Source: Diadema setosum
Lineage: Eukaryota > Echinodermata > Echinoidea > Diadematoida > Diadematidae
Assembly (NCBI RefSeq): GCF_964275005.1
Contig: NC_092694.1
Coordinates: 36,405,542 to 36,469,541 of the forward strand
DNA length: 64,000 bases
Direction: 5' to 3'
The first letter of the stretch is position 1, and each line of letters begins with the position of its first letter. The notes beneath the pieces were generated by a model. That model had not been told where the DNA came from, ran no database searches, and saw only the letters and a list, made by a program, of their open reading frames with translations. Of the stretch, positions 1-11,400 are shown in pieces. The translations under genes were made by a program, and so were the position numbers.

Positions 1-117
1 CTATAGTATTATGATGATGATTATTACTATCCTATATTATTATTGCTACTACATTTATTATTGTTATCATTATTATTATTATTATTATTATCATTATTAT
101 TATTATTATTATTATTA

Positions 118-178
<61 letters not shown>

Positions 179-245
179 CATCATCATCATCATCATCATC
201 ATTATTATAATCATCATCATCACCATAATCATCATCATTACCACA
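1..245. repeat. ATT/ATC trinucleotide microsatellite
   Basis: A long run of ATT triplets interspersed with ATC triplets fills most of this interval. The open frames across it encode only Tyr/His or Ile/Met homopolymers and are not genes. Confidence 0.95.
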
Positions 246-1204
246 TATTTGGGTAAGCTATATATGGTACGAATGTCTTTTCGTCATTTTTGTTTTAGTT
301 TCTTATATAAAGGAAATACACAACTTAAGATATAATACTAACGTATTTTGGGGCTTTGGTCTCAAATCTTTTAAAAACTAAAAATATAGCCAATATTAAG
401 TAAACGTTCAAAATGAATCTTGCAGATTGCTCAGCAAGACGGCGGCGTCAAACATCGATCATCGAAGGCACAGAATCCATAATGCACACGTGGAATTCAT
501 TTTGTAGGTACACAAATAAAAAACCCCCAAAAAACTGACAACTGTTTGAATATATTACAGCCAGTTGAAACTCCAACTCCTAAACCTCCTTGATTTAAGG
601 CAAGACTCCAAATCCACGGGGTGCAGCTGCTGCAGCCAAGTACTCCGCTCGGACAATTCGTCTTCCGAGTACCTAGCTCGATGGAGATCGCCCTCAACGG
701 TGCAAGAAAGAATCACAGCGGGCCAAGTTCAAGCCACAGTGCAGGAAAAGTATACTGCTGACTATGATTTTCTTTTTCTTTTTTTCAAGTCCTCTAGAAC
801 AATGAAATTCCGAAGAATACCCTTCTTTCAACAATTCCTTTACTTTGTGTGCATTTTGTATGCGTTAAAGGTACTGTTTACCATCGGAAGCAGTGGTTTA
901 AAAATGTTCGAGTTATCACATTTGATGCATAATAATTGTGTATGATGTGCATTTATCATGCATATTGCAAAATGCGAAGAGTTCCTGTGGCGATGGGTTG
1001 TATGTATGTAACATTGAATGTGTGTACTATGTTTGTTGTATCACGTAAAGTTCGGGGCTCATTCTTAAATAATATGAGTGAATAGAATAGTCGAATGGTT
1101 GAATTAACGTTATTTCAATACCCCTAACATTTTTGTCTTGGCAAGTGAATAGATTTACAACGTTTAAAGTTGTCGATTCAAGTGATAAATAATTACTCTA
1201 AAAC
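246..1204 (+). other. Intergenic, with one weak candidate exon
   Basis: No recognisable gene. A possible splice acceptor (tattacag, ending at 560) precedes a frame open to 945. Within it a Met at about 802 would start a short protein with a basic N-terminus (MKFRRIPFF) and a hydrophobic stretch (FLYFVCILYALKVLF), like a type II signal anchor. No family match and no clear downstream exon were seen, so this is only a candidate first exon. Confidence 0.2.
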
Positions 1205-1395
1205 ATGATATATTCGCGGCACGAAATTTTCGCGAATTGGAGCCGACGGCCTTTTTCGCGGCAAGAAATTTTCGCGAATTGCCACTTGCGTTCAATGCAT
1301 ATAATGTAGATAAGAAATTTCGCGTGCATTTTAATTTCGCGAATCTTGGCGCTCGCGAAATTCGCGAAATTAAAATGCACGCGAACATTTCTCGT
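1205..1395. repeat. Inverted repeats rich in TTCGCGAA
   Basis: The interval contains repeated ttttcgcgaatt motifs and a perfect 24-bp inverted repeat (arms 1321-1344 and 1360-1383, 15-base loop). Similar cgcgaaaat-rich sequence recurs near 39.17-39.35 kb, suggesting remnants of a dispersed MITE family. CpG density is much higher than in the surrounding AT-rich DNA. Confidence 0.6.
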
Positions 1396-1778
1396 TTTAC
1401 AGACAGTATGTTTAGATTGACTTCAGTTTGTTTCTGCATAAATCCTGGAGTCTTTCCGTCATGTGGATACCATAATTGGTTACAACATGTTGCAACGTTT
1501 TAATAGTGTGTTCCTACGACATGGACCATTGATTGAAGTAGACCTGTGTGACACCACCCCGTAGAGGGCGTTATGAATCGCTTGCACCTTATTCCTGTGT
1601 GCGCCTGCCCAGTACTTACTCTGGCGCCATCGATGTGCGCACCCTCAGCATCTGCTGTTTATTACAGTGCTGCTGGGATATATCGCGATTATGAAATGTG
1701 TAAATAAAAAGAGAGAAGCACAATGAGGAATGCGAGTTAGATAACAACTTGTTACGTTTATTCTAATAAGATTAGATT

Positions 1779-1840
1779 ATTGCAACTGATTGACAAATTG
1801 CCCTACGTCGATGTAGGGCAATTTGTCAATCAGTTGCAAT
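1779..1840. repeat. Perfect 28-bp inverted repeat (hairpin)
   Basis: Arms 1779-1806 and 1813-1840 are exact reverse complements over 28 bases, separated by the 6-base loop gtcgat. No thymidine run or gene end lies next to it. It could be a small mobile-element remnant or a structured RNA; the sequence does not decide between them. Confidence 0.9.
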
Positions 1841-2239
1841 GAACACACCTCGACGAAAGAATTTCATGAATTTGAAAAATTAGATTACTTTACATGTCGA
1901 AAATTGGAGGCTACCTTCTTTGCAGTGCATTGTGATAATTAAAATTGAAGTCAGTGTAAGAAGGTCCTGCATGCATAGCAAGCATTTCATTCATTTTTCG
2001 TTCACTCTCTCTTTTGCTCTCTCCATCCCTCTCTCTAACACGCAAGAAAAAAAAAAAGATTACCTTTTTGTTACGTTTTAGTCCATGTAGAAATCGAGTT
2101 TAGTTTAGACAAGCACTGCAGATCCAGCCTTCAAATTGGATAGATTTTTAAAGTTCATTCTGTTTTGATTTTTGATAAATAAATTCATGCTAATTAAGAA
2201 TAGCACTGCTAGGTTTTCTTATCAATATACTTCCGAAGT

Positions 2240-2242
<3 letters not shown>

Positions 2243-2284
<42 letters not shown>
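2243..2284. repeat. (CA)n microsatellite
   Basis: About 20 uninterrupted CA dinucleotides. Confidence 0.95.
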
Positions 2285-2285
<1 letters not shown>

Positions 2286-2431
2286 GTCCTTATTCAAAGA
2301 TGAGTGCACAGGGTGAATTATTCACGAGTGTAAGAGACTGACATGATGCCACATAGACTCGACAAAGAGGGCGCTCGTCTTCTTGTGATCCTTACTTTAT
2401 ATTAGATTTTGGTAGCGATGTCAATTCAAAT

Positions 2432-2765
2432 CAATCTTTTAATTCAATTCAACTTTATTTTCATTTCCATTAAATAAACAGGGAAAATTAAAAACAATGC
2501 ATTAACAGAACATATTTGTAGTAATTTCAAAAACTTACATTAACAAAATGCATGTGATCATGAGTAACAACATAGTTGCATTTGTAAGGTATATACACAT
2601 GCATATTACATGGATGGGAATTGAAATGGAGGGTCCCACTAAAAAGCCAAGCTTGTACGATATGGGACCCTCGGAAATACATAAGAGAACGAATAATGAC
2701 TTCATGAAACTACAAATAAACATATGAAACAAAATCAAAGAAACCACTGTCAACTGACACATGTC
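2432..2765 (-). mobile_element. LINE 3' end fragment
   Basis: The left edge (tcaattcaactttattttca on the plus strand) reads on the minus strand as an AATAAA-bearing 3' terminus with TTGAA-like repeats, typical of CR1/L2-like LINE tails. The internal segment with aaagccaagcttgtacgat and gggaccctc resembles a segment at about 51.50-51.57 kb, so the two are probably 3' tails of related LINEs. No reverse transcriptase remains here. Confidence 0.5.
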
Positions 2766-3221
2766 GCGTGTAACTGGAAAGTAAAATCTAAAATCTATTT
2801 GCTTTCACAACTGACATGTTATCAGACCATACCACAAAAGTAATAAATACCTGATCAGAGATTTATTAAAGTCGTCTCGCAGACAGGAGAATTAAAGTTT
2901 TTGAAACTCAATTCGAGAAAGAAAAAGACTCTAAAATTTGAATTACTAGGGCTAAAAAAATAAAGGAAAACTCCTGGATTTGATTCATTTTGTAAAGCAA
3001 CATCTGTTGAATATTTCTGGAAGCAGCTGCATCGACACATGCATGTAAGGTTGCGTGTTCTGGTTTGATTCATTCTTATTTTTCAAAGTACGCTGATGTC
3101 AATGAAGTATTTGTTGTTGTTTTAAAGAAAGAAGAGAAAAAGAGAACAATTGGGGCCATATACAACAAATAATTTGCCCCAGACAATACTAATATGAAAC
3201 AAATATAATATAATAAGTCTT

Positions 3222-4005
3222 AGAGGTGCCAGGTAAAAAAGTCAGAGGTAAAAATGTCAGAGGTAAAAATGTCAGAGGTAAACATGTCAGAGTTAAACAT
3301 GTCAGAGGTAAACATGTCAGAGGAAAACATATCAGAGGTAAAATTGTCAGAGGTAAAAATGTCAGAAGTAAAAATGTTAGAGGTAAAAATGACAGAGGTA
3401 AAAATGTCAGAGGTAAAAATGTCAGAGGTAAAAATGTCAGAGGTAAAGTCGTCAGTGGTCGAAATGTCAGTGCTCAAAATGTCAGAGATAAAAATGTCAT
3501 TGGTAAAAATTTCGACGTAGAAATAATAAGAGGACGAGGTAAAAGTGCGAGAGACTTTTTTTTCTGACATTTTTACCTCTGACATTTTGATCTCTGACAT
3601 TTTTACCTCTGACATTTTTACTTCTGACATTTTTACCTCTGACATTTTTACTTCTGACATTTTTACCTCTGACAATTTTACCCTGACATTTTTACTTCTG
3701 ACATATTTACCTCTGACATTTTTACTACTGACATTTTCACCTCTGACATTTTTACCTGTGACATTTTTACCTGTGACATTTTTACTTCTGACATTTTTAC
3801 CTCTGACAATTTTACCTCTGACATCTTTACCTCTGACATATTTACCTCTGACATTTTTACCTCTGACATTTTTACCTTTGGCATTTTTACCTCTGACATT
3901 TTTACCTTCGACATATTTACCTCTTACATTTTTACTTCTGACATTTTTACCTCTGACATTTTTACCTCTGACATTTTTACCTCTGACAATATTACGCCGA
4001 ACCGT
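3222..4005. repeat. 15-bp minisatellite in head-to-head (palindromic) arrangement
   Basis: From 3225 to about 3510 the plus strand repeats the 15-mer agaggtaaaaatgtc (roughly 19 units). After a spacer of about 50 bases, 3566-4005 repeats its reverse complement gacatttttacctct (roughly 29 units). The array is therefore a giant imperfect hairpin. Because 15 is a multiple of three, all frames stay open and give artificial MSEVK or SDIFT repeats. These look like consequences of the repeat rather than a protein. Confidence 0.95.
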
Positions 4006-4041
4006 CTTAGAGATATCAAACACAATTTTAAATATACCATA

Positions 4042-4135
4042 GTGTCTCCACTAGGGAGCTCATATCGTCTCCACGAGGGAGCTCATAATGGGCGTCTCCG
4101 CAAAGGAGCTCATACAGTCTCCACGAGGGAGTTCA
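4042..4135 (+). repeat. Short tandem repeat, about four units
   Basis: Four diverged copies of gtctccacgagggagctcat separated by a few bases, directly right of the 15-bp minisatellite. Confidence 0.8.
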
Positions 4136-4839
4136 TACAAGAAAATACAACTATTAAAGTAATAATATCCAAAACCAAGGCTATATAATTACATAGTCAT
4201 GTCCCTTTGCTTGTCTGTATGTCTATTTTTCTTACATGTAATGGTATCTACAGTACATGGATTAAAAGGGAACAACAAGAGTTTTCGTTCACAAATTGAG
4301 CATTCATAGTTGATTTCATACTTCAGTCATGACCATATAAGGGCACTGGAGCTTGCGAGGGAGTTGAAAAAAAAAATGTGTCTACAGCTCCACAATGGTT
4401 TCATCACTTGGCTCAGTAAAAGCAGGGAGGTGAGAAAAAATCACCTCCCTGGTGAAAGACAGGCTGGTTTGACAAGAGAACAGTAACGGAATGTATGAAC
4501 ACTCGAGAGCCAAATAAGAAGGGCATTCCTCTCTTTACGCTTTAAGGTTCTGTTTACCAGGCATAATATACTACCAACTCCTTGTTATGTAACCACATGC
4601 GTGACAATGTAGTAAATCAATGTGGATTTCAGGTGCTTCTTACGTTGGTTCTCCCCCCCCCCCCTCTCTCTCTCTCTCTTATCTCTTTCTCAATTACTGC
4701 TATTCAAAATGCTGAATCCTGTAAAAAGCCAATGCCTTTCTCCAAAGAGCCAGTTTTCCAAGGCACATCATGCTCTTCTTTTCCACGTTGCTTCACACTG
4801 TCTGTTGTTTCTTTTCGTATACCTAGGCTTACTCAGTAA
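4136..4839. other. Intergenic, no gene seen
   Basis: AT-rich sequence with a C-run and CT-rich stretch at 4649-4682. No domain, exon pair or known repeat was recognised. Confidence 0.5.
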
Positions 4840-5351
4840 TGCTAGAGTCACACACGGCCGGATTTCGTACCGGGTCCATAAGGAATTAAAACCGTATCTA
4901 CCCGGTTCGAGCCGTAGAGACCCGCACTGACCGCGTCGTAACCCGTGTCAATTCCTGGTGGATTCCGGGGGCTACGATACGGCGGTGAAAAATTTTGGTC
5001 GTGCTCAAAATTTTCTCACGAATTTCAATTCCGTATTGATATCCGAATTGACCCGGTTTGAACCGCATTGACTCGCATCGACCCGCTGCAACCCGCAGCG
5101 TAAAACCGTATGGACCCTTGCCGTATAACACATTGCCTTCATGCAACGGATGACGACAAGGTTTACACCCGGGTCGGTTCGGGTCGAAGCGGGTTAACAC
5201 GGGTCGATAGGGGTGGAAAAGGATTCAGTTAAGGATTTTAAAGCGGATTTTTATACGGTTCGATACGGGTCAATACGGGTCAATACCTGGACGATACGGT
5301 TTTAATTCCTTATGGATCTGGTTCGAAATCCGGCCGTGTGTGACTGTAGCA
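4840..5351. mobile_element. Non-autonomous DNA transposon (MITE), 3-bp TAA target duplication
   Basis: Terminal inverted repeats begin TGCTAGAGTCACACACGGCC on the left, with the matching complement on the right. The inverted similarity continues inward for about 55 bases. TAA lies immediately outside both ends (4837-4839 and 5352-5354). The interior is a GC-rich mosaic of acccgggtcg-like motifs with no coding capacity. A 3-bp TWA-type duplication is usual for PIF/Harbinger elements; that assignment is inferred. Confidence 0.8.
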
Positions 5352-5354
5352 TAA

Positions 5355-5450
5355 ATTGCCCCCCCCCCCCCATTCCGGGACTAATCCGGCTCATTTTCAT
5401 TAGGATAAAAAATCCGTTTTGTGACCCGGCCGTGTGTGACTCTAGCATAA
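5355..5450. mobile_element. Second right end of the same MITE family
   Basis: The sequence ending at 5447 (ggccgtgtgtgactctagca) repeats the right terminus of the neighbouring MITE and is again followed by TAA. It may be a solo end, an internal duplication, or the outer element of a nested pair. A poly-C run lies at 5360-5370. Confidence 0.6.
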
Positions 5451-6247
5451 ATAACCATTTCACATTAATTGCGTTATTACTTTGGCTGTTGATTTTGTTG
5501 GTACTGTTTACCCTCATTATCATTATAATCGTACACGCTAGTATACCGTGTGCTAGCTATGTTCTGTCGTTGATGTTTGTCATTATTGTGTTTATTTTCA
5601 AATGTAGAAAGACTCAAAATTAATAACTGAAATGAAAAAAACAAAAACAAAAGGTAAATGAGTACACATGCCACGTCTTTCCTCGAGCGACTACTAAAGC
5701 ACAATGGAGACAGAACCTGCCCTCCAAACGATTGTTCCTAAATTCTGTCACCCTGGGGGCCTTGAAATTGATGGGTGCAAAACCAATGTTGGATCGCAAG
5801 AAAACAATCATTATGTGTGTTTGCAGTAATTCAGTGAAATGCACCACAAGTTGCATGGTTTAACTTTCGGAAAAAAAAAAGGGAGGAGGAATGAAAATGG
5901 TAGGCCTATGAAGTCAAACCTCTTGTATCTACTCAAGTGCTCAAGTAAGAGAAACAAAAATTGCTTCACCCCGTCAAGGGGGCTTTATGTTTATGATTAA
6001 CATTGACCGTGTGTCTGCACCTGATTTTGGTGAATCATATACATTGCCCATGATTCATCGATTTATAATTATTTCGAATTTTTTACTTCCGCAACCTCTC
6101 TTGCTGTTATGATTAATAAAAACATACTGTAAATTTCAGGTCACTCTTTCCCTCAGTCTAAACTATTCCTCGCCTATGTATGAAATATTTGTCTTTGCCT
6201 ATTTTTTTTTTTTACTACTTTGACTTTATGTGCAATTGTATCACAAA
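5451..6247. other. Intergenic, no gene seen
   Basis: AT-rich sequence without convincing exons, RNA genes or recognised repeats. Confidence 0.5.
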
Positions 6248-6491
6248 AGCTTGATAGCAAAACGGATTGAGGGCCATTTCAAAAATATTTTGAAGTAAGT
6301 TCATATTCAGATGGGGCAAAATAAAAACTTTCCAGTGATACGTCAGTGGTTACATAACAAGGGATATTCTATAAGATATGATTAAAACTATCCAATTTTT
6401 CTTATCATCATTATTAATTTTAACGGTTTTAAATCGCAGATATCTTAAATCAACAAGAATGGAATTGAGTCGTTTTGGATTCAAACTCTTC
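6248..6491. mobile_element. Diverged member of the GAAGAGTTTG MITE family
   Basis: The sequence aligns by eye to the better copies at 45.9, 53.4 and 60.0 kb. Shared blocks include gcaaaa-cggat, attttgaagta, gtcagtggttac and the terminal caaactcttc. It is the most diverged, and presumably oldest, of the four copies in this window. Confidence 0.6.
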
Positions 6492-7026
6492 ATTTCCCCC
6501 TTGCTCATCTGTTTGCTTACTCCTAACTATGTTTATATTTTCATCACTCTCTCTCATATTCCTTTCTTTTCCTTTTCTTCCTATCTTTTTAAATTTTCCT
6601 TGAACATGTTTTAAACTTACCTTTTATTGGAATGGAAAGCATATTCATTTCAAAAGAAATACGTGGGAATTTCAAGTGTTGGCGGCCATATTTGGGGCGA
6701 TCTTGAATATCCCAAAACCTTCAAGGAATCAAGAGTTGCATCACACAGATTAGATACAGCACCTTTGAAATAGGGTTTTAAATCATTAAAAAAAAAAAAT
6801 TCTGGGGACTGTAAGATCAGGTTAGATCCAAACTCTGACTAATTGGTCATCCAGGCTGAAGCCCAGACAGAGAAGAGACAAGCTCGTGCGACATGGAAAA
6901 ATTCTATTTCACCTCAATACTTGACACTCTTACGCACAAACACATTCACATGCTACGTTTTTGCACTCACACAGCCAAGCTGCCTACTATTCTATGATTG
7001 CAGTGAGTTCGCGAAGTTATTCGCAC

Positions 7027-7037
7027 TTATTATCTAT

Positions 7038-7088
<51 letters not shown>

Positions 7089-7092
7089 TCTA
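7027..7092. repeat. (TTTA)n microsatellite
   Basis: About 16 TTTA units. Confidence 0.95.
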
Positions 7093-7690
7093 TTTATTTT
7101 ACCAGAGTTACGTACAATCCAGATGGGCGTTAAAAAGAGTGTTTATTTCTTTCTTTTTCAGCCCTCAAATGTCAAAAGTCATTTTGATTTTAGTTGGCTA
7201 ATACGCACCCTCTTTTTGTAAAGGATATAGTCTTGAATGCCCATTTACAATTACTTTTCTATGTAACAAGTTTATATAAAGTGAAAAAAAAAATCTTTGC
7301 TCAATTTCACAATCTTGTCAAGAATTCTTCCTAATTGCCGCACTACTTCAAGTGCACTGTCGACGAGTTCAAAGCATTGCTAAAAAGATTTTAGGAGTTG
7401 CATTAAACTTTAAAATCAAGAAAACTTTCCTAAAAATGAAATTCAATCATCAGTCCATAAAATCAAACATATTAAACATTAACAATATTTAACGATATTA
7501 AACATGACGTTATGTTTGATAATTCTGTGTCACAGAAAAAGTTATGTCTGACTTCTCACTTATATGGAAATCATTTTCACCCTGAAGTCCTCTATAGCTT
7601 CATATCAACTCAATATCAAAGACTCTGGCACGTTGGTTGATCAAGAAGCACAGGCTTGGCAAACTATAGCTACATGGAAATGAATCTTCT
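7093..7690. other. Intergenic, no gene seen
   Basis: AT-rich, with only short unrelated open frames. Confidence 0.5.
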
Positions 7691-7945
7691 GTGAGCGGTG
7701 ATTTGGTTCAGTCGGTAGCGCGTCTGCCTCCAGAACCAGAGGATCCGGTTTCAGCTACCGAGTCTTGACTGAGCAATGTTGTGTGTAATAAAAAGAGCCA
7801 AAAACACTGTGTCCCTCGGACAGGGGACATAAAAAGGAGGTGCTGTGTGTATATGAGAGGGTCACAAGTCATGCACGTAAACTCACAATAGGGTGCATAG
7901 ACCGATGAAATGGTCCCCCTCACATCCAACTAGACCCCATGGAAG
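7691..7945 (+). mobile_element. tRNA-derived SINE
   Basis: A tRNA-like head (gcggtgatttggttcagtcg as A-box region, ggtttcagctacc as a degenerate B box) is followed by a body containing gactgagcaatgttgtgtgt and gtgtccctcggacagggg. A related copy lies at 58.42 kb, sharing both head and body. A polymerase III promoter in a repeated body is the hallmark of a SINE rather than a functional tRNA. Confidence 0.8.
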
Positions 7946-8084
7946 ACCAGCTAGTGCAGCTGAATGTGGGCTCTCCAGCCATCTTCTCAGATGGAAAACG
8001 AAGCAATCGAAACAAACAATAAAAGGCTTCTGGTAGCAAAGCAAAGAGGGAAGCTCAGTTCCGGTCCAGTCACTCCTACAGACA

Positions 8085-8460
8085 GTTCGTAAGTCCCCTT
8101 CACAATTGGTCCGCGACCGTTTGCGACGACAAAGCCGTATACCAGGCTGAAGTAGCCAATGATCTCATCAGGTCGCACAAAGGCAGGCACAAGTTAATGC
8201 AACCGCTGTCGTCCATAAAAAGCGACTCTTCTTTAGAAGAGTTAGTTGCACGCGTAAGTTGTATTTCCTCGCATACATTCGTGAAAGTGGTCGCACTTTT
8301 CACATGCAAGTGTATTGCGAGTGGCTTAACGCCATTTACAAATAGTCGCACGACCGATCGCATGGTCGTGAGAGTCCACGAGATCCCTCGTGAGATTAAA
8401 AAAGACCGGTGTGACTGTTCGTGCAAGTACGATCAGAGTATAAAATAGGGTCAGGGCGTT
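8085..8460. mobile_element. Possible degenerate MITE rich in gtcgcac/gcgacc motifs
   Basis: The edge tccccttcacaattggtc resembles the reverse complement of 10182-10206 (gaccgattgtgaaagggga). Both regions are full of ggtcgcac-type motifs. This suggests two remnants of one transposon family, but full ends and target duplications could not be matched. Confidence 0.35.
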
Positions 8461-11400
8461 GGGTACAGAAACCACCTAAACAATTGACCGGTATATAGTA
8501 ACCTTTAAGTTGGATTTCATAATACATGTAGTCAGCATGCTAAAGAAGAAAGTAATATGGAAGAGGAAGTTGAAGAGGAGAGCCCTACTGCATAGGATGA
8601 AGTGATCGGTGAAGAGCAAGCTGACCAGCCAGGGGAGCAGGCAGGGGAGCAGTCGGAGCTTCCAATACACCAGGCAGTGAGAGAGGAAGGGGATGTGGAG
8701 GAGAACGAGGTGGGGGTGGAGGAGGAGGAGGAGGAAGAGGAGGAGGAAGCTGAAAGGCGTCAGAGCTCCTTTCCCTCCTTGAGCAGGTACAAGCCGAGTG
8801 GTGTTCGAAGCACTTAATGTTTAATGTTAATTGATTTAAAGAACAGCCGGAAGGAAAAGACACAGATAAATGTTGCCAAGTGGGCACCAAGTAAATGTAA
8901 TGGAATGTTCCTGACGGCTTCACAAAATCCTACCAGAGATACTAAAATAAATGAAGAAAAAAATACTAAAATCAGAAATGCAGCTGGGCAAAACAATGAA
9001 TAGCTGCAGATATTGAGTATGAATTCCTCTACAAACTGCATTTTGGTTGGAAGATGAAAGCTTTTCTCATGATATTTGAAGGGACTTTATTTGGTTGGGT
9101 GTATGTAAAGAAAATAGGTGATTTTTTTTTTTTTTTTTTTTTTTTGAGTGAAAAGAACTCGTAGTCTGGCTTTGCGAACCCTTGGACAGAATTTGAACTG
9201 ATTTAAGAACCCCCGTGGAAATTCGATGGATGAAATGGTTATATCTCATTTTTTTTTCAGGTTAGTAAAGATGAAACACGTCATTTCTCTCAGCTAATTT
9301 ACAGACGTTTCTTGAATTGTTCATTTTAACACACGTCTCCGTGTGGAAATATTTGCCCGTGTGAGCCCTTAAGAGCAGCAGCAGCCTCCATCCTGCTTTT
9401 GTTTTTCTTTAAAGCGCCAAGTCACTGTTTTTCTTTTTCGTTGTTGTTGTTTTTTCTTTCTTCAGCAAAATGTGTTTGGTGTATTAAGATTAAGAGTTTT
9501 ATGAGTACATTTGTAATTGATGTTGTGTTATATTCGTATTACATATATAGAAAGGGCCTCATCCACGTCAAGCTCTTCTTATGATGACGGTCCCCTGTAT
9601 TGATTTTTCCTTTGTTCATAAATACAGTATGCTTTAATATGTTGTTTTGATTCCCATTATAGTCTGATGTTGTTCTGAAAATGACATTTCTTGTATTGAT
9701 TTGTACGTTAAACTCTCCTTTTTTTGCATACTCTGTATCACTTTGTTTTCATTTGTTATTGTATTTGGAGAAAGAAAATGCAGAAATAAACCAAACCAAA
9801 CAAACCAGACATCCGCTACCTCAAGCAGACTATCGAGTAGTGTGAACTTTTTCATCAACTCATGCACGACTTGTACGACAATCGCACAACTGGTCACACA
9901 ACGCATATTATTGCGGGTGAAGCGATCGCATCTGGTCGCGTCTGTGTGTGTGTGTTTTTTTTCTTGCATGTTTAAAAAGTTCAGATGTGACCAGTCACGA
10001 CCGCCTGAAGTTCGTGCGATCGCCTGCAAGTAATGCGAATACTTGCAAGATACCAAACGATCGGTCATGTAACTAGATCGTGAAGAAGGAAAAGAAGAAG
10101 AAGAAGAAGACTTTTTGACTTTTCAAAATGGTACTTTAGAAGAAGAAGAAGAAGAAGAAAACTATCACAGGCGGTCGCACTCTGGTCGCAGACCGATTGT
10201 GAAAGGGGATTTAATCAATAACCAATAGCATAGCATTGCGATCATTGCGTAACACTTCCCCGCTTCGCTGGCAAACAATAGTGACTGACCTAGCGGTTTA
10301 CGGAAACAATCTAACTGTTTTTTTCTTCTTCTTGTTTATCTCTTAATAACCGGCCTTGCATCAACCTCAAAAGGCTGTTTTTCGTTGAAACGGGAATCGG
10401 TGAGAACGTGCTGGAGAGGGAGGGGGGAGGAAGAAATGAAAGGTGGGAAGGGGGTAAGGGGAGAGAGGGGAGACAGAGAGAGAGAGTGGGAGAGGGAAGG
10501 AGAGGGAGCCATCATAGTCACTTGTCAAAGCAAAGCGACGAAGGTGTCGCCGTTGAGCGGACGCTGAGTTGAAAAAAGAAGGTGCCATTTAAACCTGAAC
10601 AAACTAATGGTAAGTATCTTCATAAGTAATCCATTCCTCGGTCGTTTTGAATGCTTTTTTTCTTCAAGATATTATATTCAAGAAATTATTTTGCACTTTC
10701 TGAGATGTATCCCTTTAATGAAAGTTAGAGATTATCAAGGAGAGGGGTGAAGATATGGGATATCCGCTCTCTTCAGTCACCCTCTGTACTAATGAAATTT
10801 GTAAAATCGTAACTGCTGGTCTACATTATTTTGTAACAAATATGTCGGAAAAAAAAAAAAGAAATCAGCGGGAATCAACCTCTCATCAGCTGCTTTCCGG
10901 GCAGGGACAGTACGATATCCCCGGTTGCCGTCATTGACACGAAAGCAGCATATGACTGGTTCGATTCCCGCTGGCTCCCTTTTTCCCCCCCGACATGTTG
11001 TTCAACAATGTACATCAGAAGTTGCAATCTTACAAATCTCTTTTGTACATATTAGAGAGACGAAAAGAAGAAAGCTCATATCCCATGTATCTTTTAATTG
11101 CATATGCACTGATTTACTTTCATAATAATGCATCATAATGTTGTTAGCCCTCTCAATGAATCGGGATATTAGGGTGGACAGGTACGTTATGGGTGCATTC
11201 TCTCACGCATCAAAAGTTTCATCTCTCCCGCGACGGAAAGGCCGTCCTTAGCGGCAGCAGCGAGACAACACATATGAGTCGTTTACAACGTATTTTGCTC
11301 ACTGTTTTCCTCTAAAAGTTATTTTCATTTTTGAGACACTGCAACTGACGTATATGACGCTGTCAAATTTGTAAAATTTCTTACGTTCATATTCGACAGC

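Noticed and set aside
11-256. 81-codon Tyr/His-rich open frame
   Set aside because: It is a translation of an ATT/ATC microsatellite. The same holds for the frames at 17623-17848 and 20521-20799.
3220-4042. Open frames encoding MSEVK or SDIFT repeats up to 267 codons
   Set aside because: They arise in all frames because the minisatellite unit is 15 bp. There is no start context, signal sequence or non-repeat domain.
8602-8817. Acidic Glu-rich small protein
   Set aside because: The Glu run comes from a GAG/GGA simple repeat, and the opposite strand gives an equally long proline-rich frame.
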